NCBI GenBank assembly: GCA_041488155.1
Contig: JBGPOS010000109.1
Location: 1-7,830 of the forward strand
Direction of reading: 5' to 3'
Source: JBGPOS01 sp041488155
GTDB lineage: Bacteria > Chloroflexota > Dehalococcoidia > Tepidiformales > Tepidiformaceae
Length of the DNA: 7,830 nucleotides
The notes beneath the pieces are model-generated. The model was given only the letters and a program-made list of their open reading frames with translations. It did not search any database and was not told the DNA's origin. Position 1 is the first letter of the stretch, and each line of letters opens with the position of its first letter. Positions 1 through 5,711 of the stretch are shown here, one piece after another. The position numbers and the translations under genes were made by a program.

Positions 1-450
1 CCCCACACGCGTGGGGGTGAACCGTGTGCGTAGGCGCTCGCCGGAGTTACGGACATGTCGTCCCCACACGCGTGGGGGTGAACCGGGGCCGGGGCACAGC
101 GGGCACTCCGGCCGGAGGTCGTCCCCACACGCGTGGGGGTGAACCGGGCAGCAGATCGGGCTCAGCGGCCACGAAGGGGTCGTCCCCACACGCGTGGGGG
201 TGAACCGTCTGCCTCGGCTGGATGGGGCCGGTGAATCTGGCCGTCCCCACACGCGTGGGGGTGAACCGATGCGGGGCATGGGGTTGCGGCCTGTGGGGCC
301 GTCGTCCCCACACGCGTGGGGGTGAACCGGCGTCGCGCGAGGTCCTCGTCGGTCTCGTCCGGTTCGTCCCCACACGCGTGGGGGTGAACCGTTGACCGCT
401 GTCGCCGTGCGCCCGGGCGCGGTCGTCCCCACACGCGTGGGGGTGAACCG
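1..450 (+). CRISPR. Type I-E CRISPR array, leader-distal part, eight repeats seen
   Basis: Eight near-identical 29-nt repeats alternate with seven different, GC-rich spacers at a 61-nt period. The repeat starts GTCGTCCCC, has a 6-bp stem CCCCAC/GTGGGG around the loop ACGC, and ends in the 8-nt handle GTGAACCG. Repeats lie at 1-24 (cut by the window edge), 57-85, 118-146, 179-207, 240-268, 301-329, 363-391 and 422-450. Spacers are 32 nt except the last two, 33 nt (330-362) and 30 nt (392-421). The 29/32 geometry and a handle ending AACCG are those of subtype I-E (Cascade/Cas3), in which Cas6e cuts after the hairpin to leave the 8-nt 5' handle. The handle puts transcription on the plus strand, so the leader and newest spacers lie beyond the left edge. 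The 26-nt core is identical in all complete copies; the only changes are GCC for GTC at 240-242 and TTC for GTC at 363-365. No cas gene is in the window, so the subtype rests on the repeat alone. Confidence 0.97.
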
Positions 451-454
451 GATT

Positions 455-483
455 TGCCGGTCAAAGGAAGCCCGTGACCGGCA
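455..483. promoter_or_regulatory. 9-bp inverted repeat: possible operator or array-end hairpin
   Basis: TGCCGGTCA (455-463) and its exact reverse complement TGACCGGCA (475-483) are separated by 11 nt, with half-site centres 20 bp apart, about two helical turns. It begins five bases after the last CRISPR repeat, and its right arm overlaps a -35-like box for the next small ORF. Two readings fit: an operator for a dimeric regulator of that ORF, or an RNA hairpin ending the CRISPR precursor transcript. No T-run follows, which weakens the terminator reading. Confidence 0.5.
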
Positions 484-502
484 CAGCTCGCGGGCCTAGA
501 CT
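474..502 (+). promoter_or_regulatory. Candidate sigma-70 promoter for the 29-residue ORF
   Basis: GTGACC (474-479, four of six to TTGACA) lies exactly 17 nt before TAGACT (497-502), which fits the TAnnnT -10 form. The GTG start codon at 509 follows after six bases, where transcription would be expected to begin, so the mRNA would be leaderless. No SD-like sequence precedes the GTG, which agrees with that reading. Confidence 0.5.
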
Positions 503-508
503 GCCGTC

Positions 509-598
509 GTGCCGGGGAAGCTCAACAACCTCGCATTCGCCATCGTCGTCGTGGCCGCTCTCGTTGCGACTTTCGTCGCCGTAGTCACGAGACGGTAG
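509..598 (+). CDS. Putative 29-residue single-pass membrane microprotein
   Basis: The ORF runs from GTG 509 to TAG 596-598 and encodes 29 residues. Lys4 is followed by a hydrophobic stretch at about 8-26 rich in Ala and Val (AFAIVVVAALVATFVAVV), then Thr-Arg-Arg at the end. This is the form of a single transmembrane helix with a basic C-terminal anchor, probably facing the cytoplasm by the positive-inside rule. About 79% of codons end in G or C, like the real genes nearby. The start is chosen because a TAGACT -10 box lies six bases upstream, as in leaderless genes. It sits 58 bases after the CRISPR array, but nothing shows a functional link. I recognise no family. Function is unknown, and it could be a chance ORF. 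Confidence 0.45.
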   Translation: MPGKLNNLAFAIVVVAALVATFVAVVTRR

Positions 599-672
599 CA
601 GGCGCAACCCGGCGGCATGCCGTCTGGCTGACCAAGACACGAGGCTGAGGTGAGCGAACGTTCCGCGGCCGG

Positions 673-701
673 CCCGCTGGCACAGGATTGCCGCTGGCGG
701 G
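673..701 (-). terminator. Imperfect hairpin after the VOC gene, possible terminator
   Basis: CCCGC (673-677) pairs with GCGGG (697-701), and an inner GGCA (679-682) pairs with TGCC (689-692), leaving small unpaired bases between. It lies 17 bases beyond the stop codon of the minus-strand VOC gene. The octamer CCGCTGGC also occurs twice as a direct repeat (674-681 and 691-698). There is no T-run, so termination is only inferred from position. Confidence 0.25.
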
Positions 702-718
702 AACCTCTCGGCTTCGTC

Positions 719-1123
719 CTATCCTGAGGTTGCCTTCAACTGGCGCCAGAAGGTGAGCCAGTGGCCGTCGGGGTCCTCGACCGTGAACTCGGATTGGCCC
801 CAGGGACGGTCGGCGAGCGGATCTACGATGGCAACACCCCCGCCGGAGGCTCGCTCGAAAAGTGCGTCTACGTCCTCCGCCTCGATGTAAAGGGCCATCG
901 AGGACGGCGTGCCGAGGCGTTGGCGAATAGCGGCGTTGTACGCCGGACTGTAGGAGTCTGCAGTGACTTCCAGCATGAGCCGGGCGTCGCCGCGAGTCAC
1001 CGAGCAGTGCTCCTCTCCCGGTCCGCCCCGTGTGAGGTCGAAGCCTAGCTTGTCCTGGTAGAACCCAAGCGCTTCCTTCATGTTGCGGACGCGAAGGGCC
1101 GGGATCACTCCCCAATTGGGCAT
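719..1123 (-). CDS. VOC superfamily (glyoxalase/bleomycin-resistance-like) protein
   Basis: A 134-residue protein, the usual length for a one-chain vicinal-oxygen-chelate protein made of two beta-alpha-beta-beta-beta halves. The first half starts at VIPALRVRNMKEALGFYQDKLGF (6-28), a standard opening with the Fyxd-LGF signature. The second half starts at MALYIEAEDVDALFERA (76-92) and ends in WGQSEFTVEDPDGHWLTFW (108-126), the DPDGH motif of the bleomycin-resistance/dioxygenase branch. His39 could be a metal ligand, but the usual Glu after DPDG is replaced by Phe125, so metal-dependent glyoxalase activity is doubtful; a ligand-binding or drug-sequestering role is also possible. The ATG at 1121-1123 is preceded by GAGG (complement of 1132-1135) with an 8-nt spacer. 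It is transcribed away from the cyclase gene and is probably monocistronic; a TAACAT box (complement of 1175-1180) is a weak -10 candidate. The substrate cannot be predicted. Confidence 0.9.
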   Translation of the reverse strand: MPNWGVIPALRVRNMKEALGFYQDKLGFDLTRGGPGEEHCSVTRGDARLMLEVTADSYSPAYNAAIRQRLGTPSSMALYIEAEDVDALFERASGGGVAIVDPLADRPWGQSEFTVEDPDGHWLTFWRQLKATSG

Positions 1124-1328
1124 TGTCGATACCTCAAGCGCTGTGTTCGCCGGCGTGTGCGGGCGGCGACGCGAATGTTAGCCGAATCGCTGGCCGATGG
1201 ATGGAAGGTGGGCGAGACTCCGGAGCTCTCGGTATGATCGTGTCGCGTGTTCGGTTCGGTGGAAAAGGAAGACGGCGTGGCCGTGCCAGTAGCCGGGGGC
1301 AGCTTCGCGAGGTAGAGAGAGGCTTACA

Positions 1329-1376
1329 ATGCCCGCCATGGACCTCGCGCGCGGATCGAAGCAGGGAGAGCGGTGA
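1329..1376 (+). CDS. Possible 15-codon leader ORF coupled to the cyclase gene
   Basis: ATG at 1329 opens a 15-residue ORF (MPAMDLARGSKQGER) whose TGA (1374-1376) shares its A with the ATG of the cyclase fusion at 1376, giving TGATG. GAGG at 1319-1322 stands six bases before the ATG. A second in-frame ATG at 1338 lies seven bases after TACAAT (1325-1330), a five-of-six match to the -10 consensus, so a leaderless 12-residue version is equally possible. Either way, ribosomes finishing the short ORF would stop on the cyclase start, a layout that allows translational coupling. The peptide has no recognisable domain, and its expression is inferred from layout only. Confidence 0.35.
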   Translation: MPAMDLARGSKQGER

Positions 1377-2725
1377 TGGATCCCGCCATCCAATACACGA
1401 CGACCTCGGACGGGGCTTCGATCGCCTACTGGACGCTCGGTGAGGGCGCGCCCTACATCTTTTGTTTCAACGGCCTGGGGAGCAACATCGAGTACGAGTG
1501 GCGCATCCCGGAGGGGCGCGCAGCCTTCGAGCGGCTGGCCCGGCAGGTCAAGGTCGTACGCTTCGACCTGCGCAATTCCGGCCTCTCGCAGCGGGGACTC
1601 GATCGGGTTTCGCTCGACGACTGGGTGCGCGACCTCGAAGCCGTCGTGGCGAAACTGGGACCAGGGCCTGTTGGGCTGCACGGCGGCGTCTACACCACCA
1701 AGGTCGTCGTCCAGTACGCCGCACGGCACCCGGAGCGTGTCTCAAGGATTTCGATGTTCCGGCCGACGGTCGGCCCCCAGAGTCGCCAGGAGCGGATCCC
1801 CGGGCTGGACCGCCTCTACCCAATCGCGGACGACAACTGGCCACTCTTCACCGAATTGCTGGCCACAGCCTATGTTGGGCTGGCGAACGCTGACTTCGCC
1901 CGCAGCATGGCTGGACTACTGGCCGAGAGCCACTCCCCCGAAGAGTACCGGGCGACAATGTCGGCGCTCATCTCCGGAGACGTGCGGCCGCTGCTCGACC
2001 AGGTCAAGGCTCCAGCGCTTGTCCTCCACCGCAAGAACCACCTCTTCGATATGGAAGTGTCCCGCTCCGTGGCGGCGGCGCTTTCGAACTGCCGGCTCGC
2101 GATCCTGGAGGGAATCATCCCCTGGCCCTGGGATGCTCCGATGCTTGAGGCGCTCGAACGGTTCATTGCCGAGACAGCGGCAGCCGAGTCAGCCGAGCCA
2201 GCAGGGACCCCGGCGGCCGCCAGCGCGTTCCGCACGCTTCTGTTCACCGACCTCGAAGGGCATACCGAGATGATGCAGCGCCTTGGCGACGCCAGGGGCA
2301 GGGAAGTCCTGCGCGAGCACGAGCGCCTCACCCGGGACGCCCTCTCGGAGCACGGTGGATCCGAAATCAAGACGATGGGCGACGGATTTATGGCGAGCTT
2401 CGGGTCCGCGCAAAGGGCGCTGGAGTGCGCGACCTCGCTCCAAAGGGCATTCGCTGCGCGGAAAGGCGAGCCGTTGAAGGTCCGGATGGGCATCAACGCC
2501 GGTGAGCCTGTCGCCGAAGAAAACGACTTGTTCGGCGCGAGCGTCATCACCGCCTCTCGCGTCTCAGGATTGGCTCACGGTGGGGAGATCCTCGTTTCGA
2601 ACGTCGTGCGGGAACTCGTGACGGGTAAGGGGTTTCTGTTCAGCGACCGCGGCGAGCACTCGCTGAAGGGTCTCGACGAGCCGTTGCGTATCTGGGAACT
2701 GCGATGGCGGGGCGAAGGCGCCTGA
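1376..2725 (+). CDS. Alpha/beta-hydrolase-like domain fused to class III nucleotide cyclase
   Basis: A 449-residue cytosolic fusion. Residues 1-265 follow the alpha/beta-hydrolase fold: VVRFDLRNSGLS (60-71), QYAARHPERVSRISMF (113-128), APALVLHRKN (212-221), LEALERFI (257-264). The catalytic sites look lost: the expected GxSxG elbow reads GGVYTT (103-108, Val105 for Ser), the acid segment reads HRKNHLF, and the His motif reads GIIPWPW (246-252). Residues 285-442 are a class III cyclase domain, which makes cAMP or cGMP from ATP or GTP: metal-binding Asp292 (FTDLEGHT) and Asp336 (KTMGDGF), substrate-specifying Lys332 and Asp384 (suggesting ATP), transition-state Arg395. The usual transition-state Asn (VNxAAR) is Ile391 here (VITASR). 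The hydrolase-like part is probably a sensor. ATG 1376 is preferred over GTG 1373 because AGGGAG (1363-1368) is seven bases before it. Its start overlaps a short leader ORF. Another TATGAT box stands at 1233-1238. Confidence 0.92.
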   Translation: MDPAIQYTTTSDGASIAYWTLGEGAPYIFCFNGLGSNIEYEWRIPEGRAAFERLARQVKVVRFDLRNSGLSQRGLDRVSLDDWVRDLEAVVAKLGPGPVGLHGGVYTTKVVVQYAARHPERVSRISMFRPTVGPQSRQERIPGLDRLYPIADDNWPLFTELLATAYVGLANADFARSMAGLLAESHSPEEYRATMSALISGDVRPLLDQVKAPALVLHRKNHLFDMEVSRSVAAALSNCRLAILEGIIPWPWDAPMLEALERFIAETAAAESAEPAGTPAAASAFRTLLFTDLEGHTEMMQRLGDARGREVLREHERLTRDALSEHGGSEIKTMGDGFMASFGSAQRALECATSLQRAFAARKGEPLKVRMGINAGEPVAEENDLFGASVITASRVSGLAHGGEILVSNVVRELVTGKGFLFSDRGEHSLKGLDEPLRIWELRWRGEGA

Positions 2726-2738
2726 GCGGGACGGCCGG

Positions 2739-2753
2739 GGACGCTCGGCGTCC
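2739..2753 (+). terminator. Short GC hairpin after the cyclase gene
   Basis: GGACGC (2739-2744) and GCGTCC (2748-2753) form a 6-bp stem with a TCG loop, 14 bases past the cyclase stop codon. It has no T-run. The position suggests a terminator or mRNA 3' end, as GC-rich genomes often lack U-tracts, but the evidence is weak. Confidence 0.3.
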
Positions 2754-2855
2754 GCGACTTGGTGAGCGGCCGGAAACCTCCGCGATACCTGGTTTACCCT
2801 GCCTTTCCTTGGCGGCTCCGGCGCTCGGGCGGCGTTCCGCGATGCGAACTCGCGC

Positions 2856-2884
2856 CTGACCTCAATCGCGACGTTCCTTACAAA
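2856..2884 (+). promoter_or_regulatory. Candidate promoter for the IPT/TIG protein
   Basis: CTGACC (2856-2861, four of six to TTGACA) is 17 nt before TACAAA (2879-2884, four of six to TATAAT). It would start transcription near 2891, giving a 5' UTR of about 70 nt that carries the strong SD at 2946-2953. Both boxes are imperfect. Confidence 0.35.
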
Positions 2885-2960
2885 TGGCAGAGAATTATGG
2901 AGACAAGCGCGGAGCAACGACTTAGAGTACCTCGCGTACGCGTCTGGAGGAGGCCGGGTC

Positions 2961-4640
2961 ATGTCCAATCGCTTTCAGCGGACAAAGTCGAACGTGCTTC
3001 GAGCCGTCCTGACAGCCTCGCTGCTCGGGATCCTGTTTCTGACGGGTCAGTCGGCCGTTTCGGCAGTTGCCCCTCCCACCGTGGCCGCCATCACCCCGTC
3101 CAGCGGCACCGCCTTGACCGGCGTGGCGATCACCGGCGCAGGGTTCAGCGGAGCCTCCCTCGTCACCTTCGGCGGCGTGACCGTGAGTTCGTTCACCGTG
3201 GTCAGCGACAACCTGATAACGACGACCGCCCCGCTGCATGCTCCGGGCGCGGTGCACGTCCTCGTCCGGACGGCGTTCGGGACCAACGCGCCCGCCTTCG
3301 CTGACATATTCACCTACCTGGGGACAGGCGGCATCGGGGCACCGGTCGTCACGAGCGTCATTCCGCCGATCGGGACCGTCGGGACGGTGGTTACGATCAC
3401 CGGCACGGGATTCACCGGCGCCGGGGGCGTGACGTTCGGCGCGGTGTTCGCGTTCTTTACGGTGGTCAACGACACCCAGATTGTGGCGGCGGCGCCGGCC
3501 AACATTCCACTGGCTGTGCACGTGCTCGTGACCAACGCTTTCGGGACGAGCGCTGCAACCACGGCCGACGTTTTCACTTACCTCGGCGCCGGAGGACCGA
3601 TCGTCACTGGGATCAGCCCGACATTCGGGACGATTGCAACGGTGGTGACGATCACCGGTACGGGGTTCGTGGGGGCCACGAGCGTGACGTTCGGCGGCGT
3701 CGCGAGCTTCTACACGATCATGAGCAACACCCAGATCATCGCGTCCGCGCCAGGGAACTTTGCCGGCGCAGTGCATATCATTGTGACGACGGCCCTCGGC
3801 ACCAGCCCGCCGACAGTGTCTGACCTGTTCACGTACGTGGGCTCAGGCGGCCCGGTCGTGAACGGTATCAGCCCGACAAGTGGTGGCCCCGGCACATCGG
3901 TGACCATCACCGGATTCGGTTTCACCGGGGCGACGAGCGTCACCTTCGGAGGACTGACGGCGTTCGCTACGGTGATCAGCGACACCCAGATTATCGCCTC
4001 GGCCCCGAGCAACTCTCCGGGGACAGTGCACGTCGTCGTGACGACGCCTCTCGGGACAAGCGCGAGTACGGTCGCCGACCTGTTCACCTATCTCGGCGCC
4101 GCGGCACCGGTGGTAACCGGGATTAGTCCCACGAGCGGCGGCCCGGGCACAGTGGTGATCATCATCGGGACAGGATTCACCGGGGCGACGAGCGTGACGT
4201 TCGGAGGGATCGTGGCTGCGGCCACGGTGAACAGCGACACGCAAATTACGGCGACCGCCCCGAGTAACGCGGCCGCGACGGTGCACGTGCTCGTCACGAC
4301 CGGGTTTGGCACCAGCGGGGCGGTCACCGCCGACCTGTTCACCTACGTCAGTTCGACGATGACCTACACGCTCAGCTTCCGCTGGAGCCTGATCGCCTGG
4401 CTTGGACAGGATGGAATCAGCGTCGACGCGGCGTTGCGAAGCGGACCGGGGGGAAACATCGTCGGACAGGTGACAGCAGTTTTCCGCTGGTTCGGGGCTT
4501 CGCAAGTCTGGCAAGCGTACTTCCCAGGGGCGGCGGGCGTCCCGGGAGCGAACGACTTCACGGTCCTCAACAAGGGCGTCTCGTATTGGATTGCGATCAT
4601 CGGGCCAGGGTCGACGACCTGGGTGATCATCCTGGGCTAG
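2961..4640 (+). CDS. Secreted IPT/TIG-repeat protein with Trp-rich C-terminal domain
   Basis: A 559-residue exported protein. Residues 1-35 are a signal peptide: basic start (NRFQRTKSNVLR), hydrophobic core (AVLTASLLGILFLTG), likely cleavage after AVSA. Five IPT/TIG immunoglobulin-like domains follow at about 38-120, 128-208, 213-293, 298-378 and 383-463. Each has the signature Px(V/I)xxIxPxxGxxGTxVTITGxGFxGAxxVTFGG and ends in (D/I)xFTYL/V. Residues 468-559 form another domain with repeated Trp motifs (FRWSLIAWLG 473-482, VFRWFGASQVWQAYFPG 507-523, LNKGVSYWIAI 536-546), resembling C-terminal modules I recall from secreted proteins of Chloroflexota-like bacteria. There is no LPXTG motif, C-terminal anchor helix or enzymatic motif, so release or non-covalent surface attachment is likely. 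IPT domains usually serve in adhesion or glycan binding; the ligand here is unknown. The start is firm: GGAGGAGG at 2946-2953 lies seven bases before the ATG. Confidence 0.93.
   Translation: MSNRFQRTKSNVLRAVLTASLLGILFLTGQSAVSAVAPPTVAAITPSSGTALTGVAITGAGFSGASLVTFGGVTVSSFTVVSDNLITTTAPLHAPGAVHVLVRTAFGTNAPAFADIFTYLGTGGIGAPVVTSVIPPIGTVGTVVTITGTGFTGAGGVTFGAVFAFFTVVNDTQIVAAAPANIPLAVHVLVTNAFGTSAATTADVFTYLGAGGPIVTGISPTFGTIATVVTITGTGFVGATSVTFGGVASFYTIMSNTQIIASAPGNFAGAVHIIVTTALGTSPPTVSDLFTYVGSGGPVVNGISPTSGGPGTSVTITGFGFTGATSVTFGGLTAFATVISDTQIIASAPSNSPGTVHVVVTTPLGTSASTVADLFTYLGAAAPVVTGISPTSGGPGTVVIIIGTGFTGATSVTFGGIVAAATVNSDTQITATAPSNAAATVHVLVTTGFGTSGAVTADLFTYVSSTMTYTLSFRWSLIAWLGQDGISVDAALRSGPGGNIVGQVTAVFRWFGASQVWQAYFPGAAGVPGANDFTVLNKGVSYWIAIIGPGSTTWVIILG
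3072..4349 (+). repeat. Five tandem IPT/TIG-encoding units, 255-bp period
   Basis: Units 2 to 5 begin at residues 128, 213, 298 and 383 of the IPT protein, an exact 85-residue (255-bp) step; unit 1 begins 90 residues before unit 2. The linkers are short and Gly/Ala-rich (GAGG, GSGG, GAAA). Units 4 and 5 share the longest stretches, such as GISPTSGGPGT and FTGATSVTFGG, which suggests recent duplication by unequal recombination. No unit contains a frameshift. Confidence 0.85.
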
Positions 4641-4696
4641 CGAGTCGACGAGGCGGGACAAGTGTCCGGAACACAGAAGGCGTCCCTCGGAGCCTT

Positions 4697-4711
4697 CCGT
4701 CGAAGCGACGG
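4697..4711 (+). terminator. Short hairpin between the IPT and SMP-30 genes
   Basis: CCGTCG (4697-4702) and CGACGG (4706-4711) form a 6-bp stem with an AAG loop, 56 bases after the IPT stop. No T-run follows. In the same 209-bp gap TTGACC (4778-4783) looks like a -35, but I find no matching -10 at normal spacing, so the operon promoter stays unplaced. Confidence 0.25.
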
Positions 4712-4849
4712 TGAGCGCGGACGAGTGCGCCTCTGGTGGCGCCATCGCCCGCGGCCGTGGTGCGAACTTGCCGGCCGTTGACCAACGAGCGTAGCGTCAC
4801 CTTCCGTCGTCCCAAAGGGAAACGCAAACGCAACGAGGTGATGGCCAGG

Positions 4850-5701
4850 ATGCCCGAACAGGCCAGGCTCCAAACCCTGCTGGCCGGCCTGACGTTCCCG
4901 GAAGGCCCGCGCTGGCACGCTGGGAAGCTCTGGTTCTCCGACTTCTACTCGCACGCCGTACTGACCGTGGACCTGGAAGGGCGGAGCGAGCGGGTGGCGG
5001 AGGTGCCCCAGCAGCCGTCTGGCTTGGGCTGGAGTCCGGACGGGCGACTGCTGGTGGTCTCCATGCTCGATCGGCGGCTGCTTGAGTTCACCGGAAGCCG
5101 GAGCCGCGTCGTCGCTGACCTGTCGGAGGTTGCTACCGGGCCCTGCAACGACATGGTCGTGGATGCGGCCGGACGAGCTTACGTGGGGAACTTCGGGTTC
5201 GACCGTGAGCGCGGCGAGGCGCAACGGACGGCCTGCATCGTCCGCGTGGACCCGGACGGTCGCGCGACGGTCGCGGCTGACGACCTCCTCTTTCCGAACG
5301 GGACGGTGATCACCCCCGACGGAGAGACGCTGATTGTCGGCGAGACGTTCGCGAATCGACTGACCGCGTTTGACGTGGAAGAGGACGGGTCGTTAACCAA
5401 CCGGCGGGTCTGGGCCCAGTTCGACGGAGTCTTCCCCGATGGCATCTGCCTCGACGCGGAAGGGGCGATCTGGGTGGCCGACCCGCGAGGCCGCCAGGTC
5501 GTGCGCGTGTTCGAGGGCGGACGAATCGTGCAAACGCTCTCGACCGGCGAACGAGGCGCCTTCGCCTGCATGCTGGGTGGCCCCGACCGCCAGACGCTGT
5601 TCATCTGTACGGCCGCAGGGAGCGGATCGGCGATCGCGGAAACGCGCAGCGGCCAAATAGAAATCGTCCGCGTGGGTGTGCGGGGCGCGGGACTGCCCTG
5701 A
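4850..5701 (+). CDS. SMP-30/gluconolactonase/LRE-like lactonase
   Basis: A 283-residue cytosolic six-bladed beta-propeller of the SMP-30/gluconolactonase family, which opens sugar lactones to the aldonic acid using a divalent metal. All four expected metal ligands can be placed: Glu18 (FPEGPRW), Asn100 (GPCNDMVVD), Asn150 (FPNGTVITPDG) and Asp197 (FPDGICLD). Blade-like WSPDGRL, DAAGRAYVGN and DAEGAIWVADPRG strands recur between them. There is no signal peptide, and the length is normal. ATG 4850 is chosen because GAGGTGAT (4835-4842), an extended anti-16S match, precedes it; ATG 4841 would sit inside that SD, and an upstream in-frame extension to 4736 is Arg/Lys-rich and unlike the family. 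The stop is ten bases before the next gene, so the two are almost surely co-transcribed. The exact lactone is unknown, and some relatives hydrolyse other esters or phosphotriesters. Confidence 0.9.
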   Translation: MPEQARLQTLLAGLTFPEGPRWHAGKLWFSDFYSHAVLTVDLEGRSERVAEVPQQPSGLGWSPDGRLLVVSMLDRRLLEFTGSRSRVVADLSEVATGPCNDMVVDAAGRAYVGNFGFDRERGEAQRTACIVRVDPDGRATVAADDLLFPNGTVITPDGETLIVGETFANRLTAFDVEEDGSLTNRRVWAQFDGVFPDGICLDAEGAIWVADPRGRQVVRVFEGGRIVQTLSTGERGAFACMLGGPDRQTLFICTAAGSGSAIAETRSGQIEIVRVGVRGAGLP

Positions 5702-5711
5702 GGAGTTAGGC

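Noticed and set aside
47..464. Minus-strand ORFs of about 100 codons across the CRISPR array
   Set aside because: They only translate the repeat, giving the recurring peptides SPPRVWGR, FTPTRVGT and VHPHACGD, and have no support as genes.
613..622. Palindrome CGGCATGCCG
   Set aside because: Only 10 bp, with at most a 3-bp stem if folded; expected by chance in GC-rich DNA.
650..727. 25-residue plus-strand ORF starting GTG 650 with GAGG five bases upstream
   Set aside because: It overlaps the end of the VOC gene, has no recognisable character (no membrane segment), and the SD match is short enough to be chance.
585..1115. 176-codon minus-strand ORF in another frame of the VOC gene
   Set aside because: The overlapping VOC frame has full family motifs and an SD; this one is Arg/Pro/Gly-rich and matches nothing.
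2922..4745. Long minus-strand ORFs antisense to the IPT gene (284, 300 and several of about 85-125 codons)
   Set aside because: They arise from the GC-rich repeated coding sequence. The plus frame has a signal peptide, IPT signatures and a strong SD.
4736..4849. Upstream in-frame extension of the SMP-30 gene (38 more residues)
   Set aside because: The added part is Arg/Lys-rich, not typical of the family, and a strong SD directs initiation at 4850.
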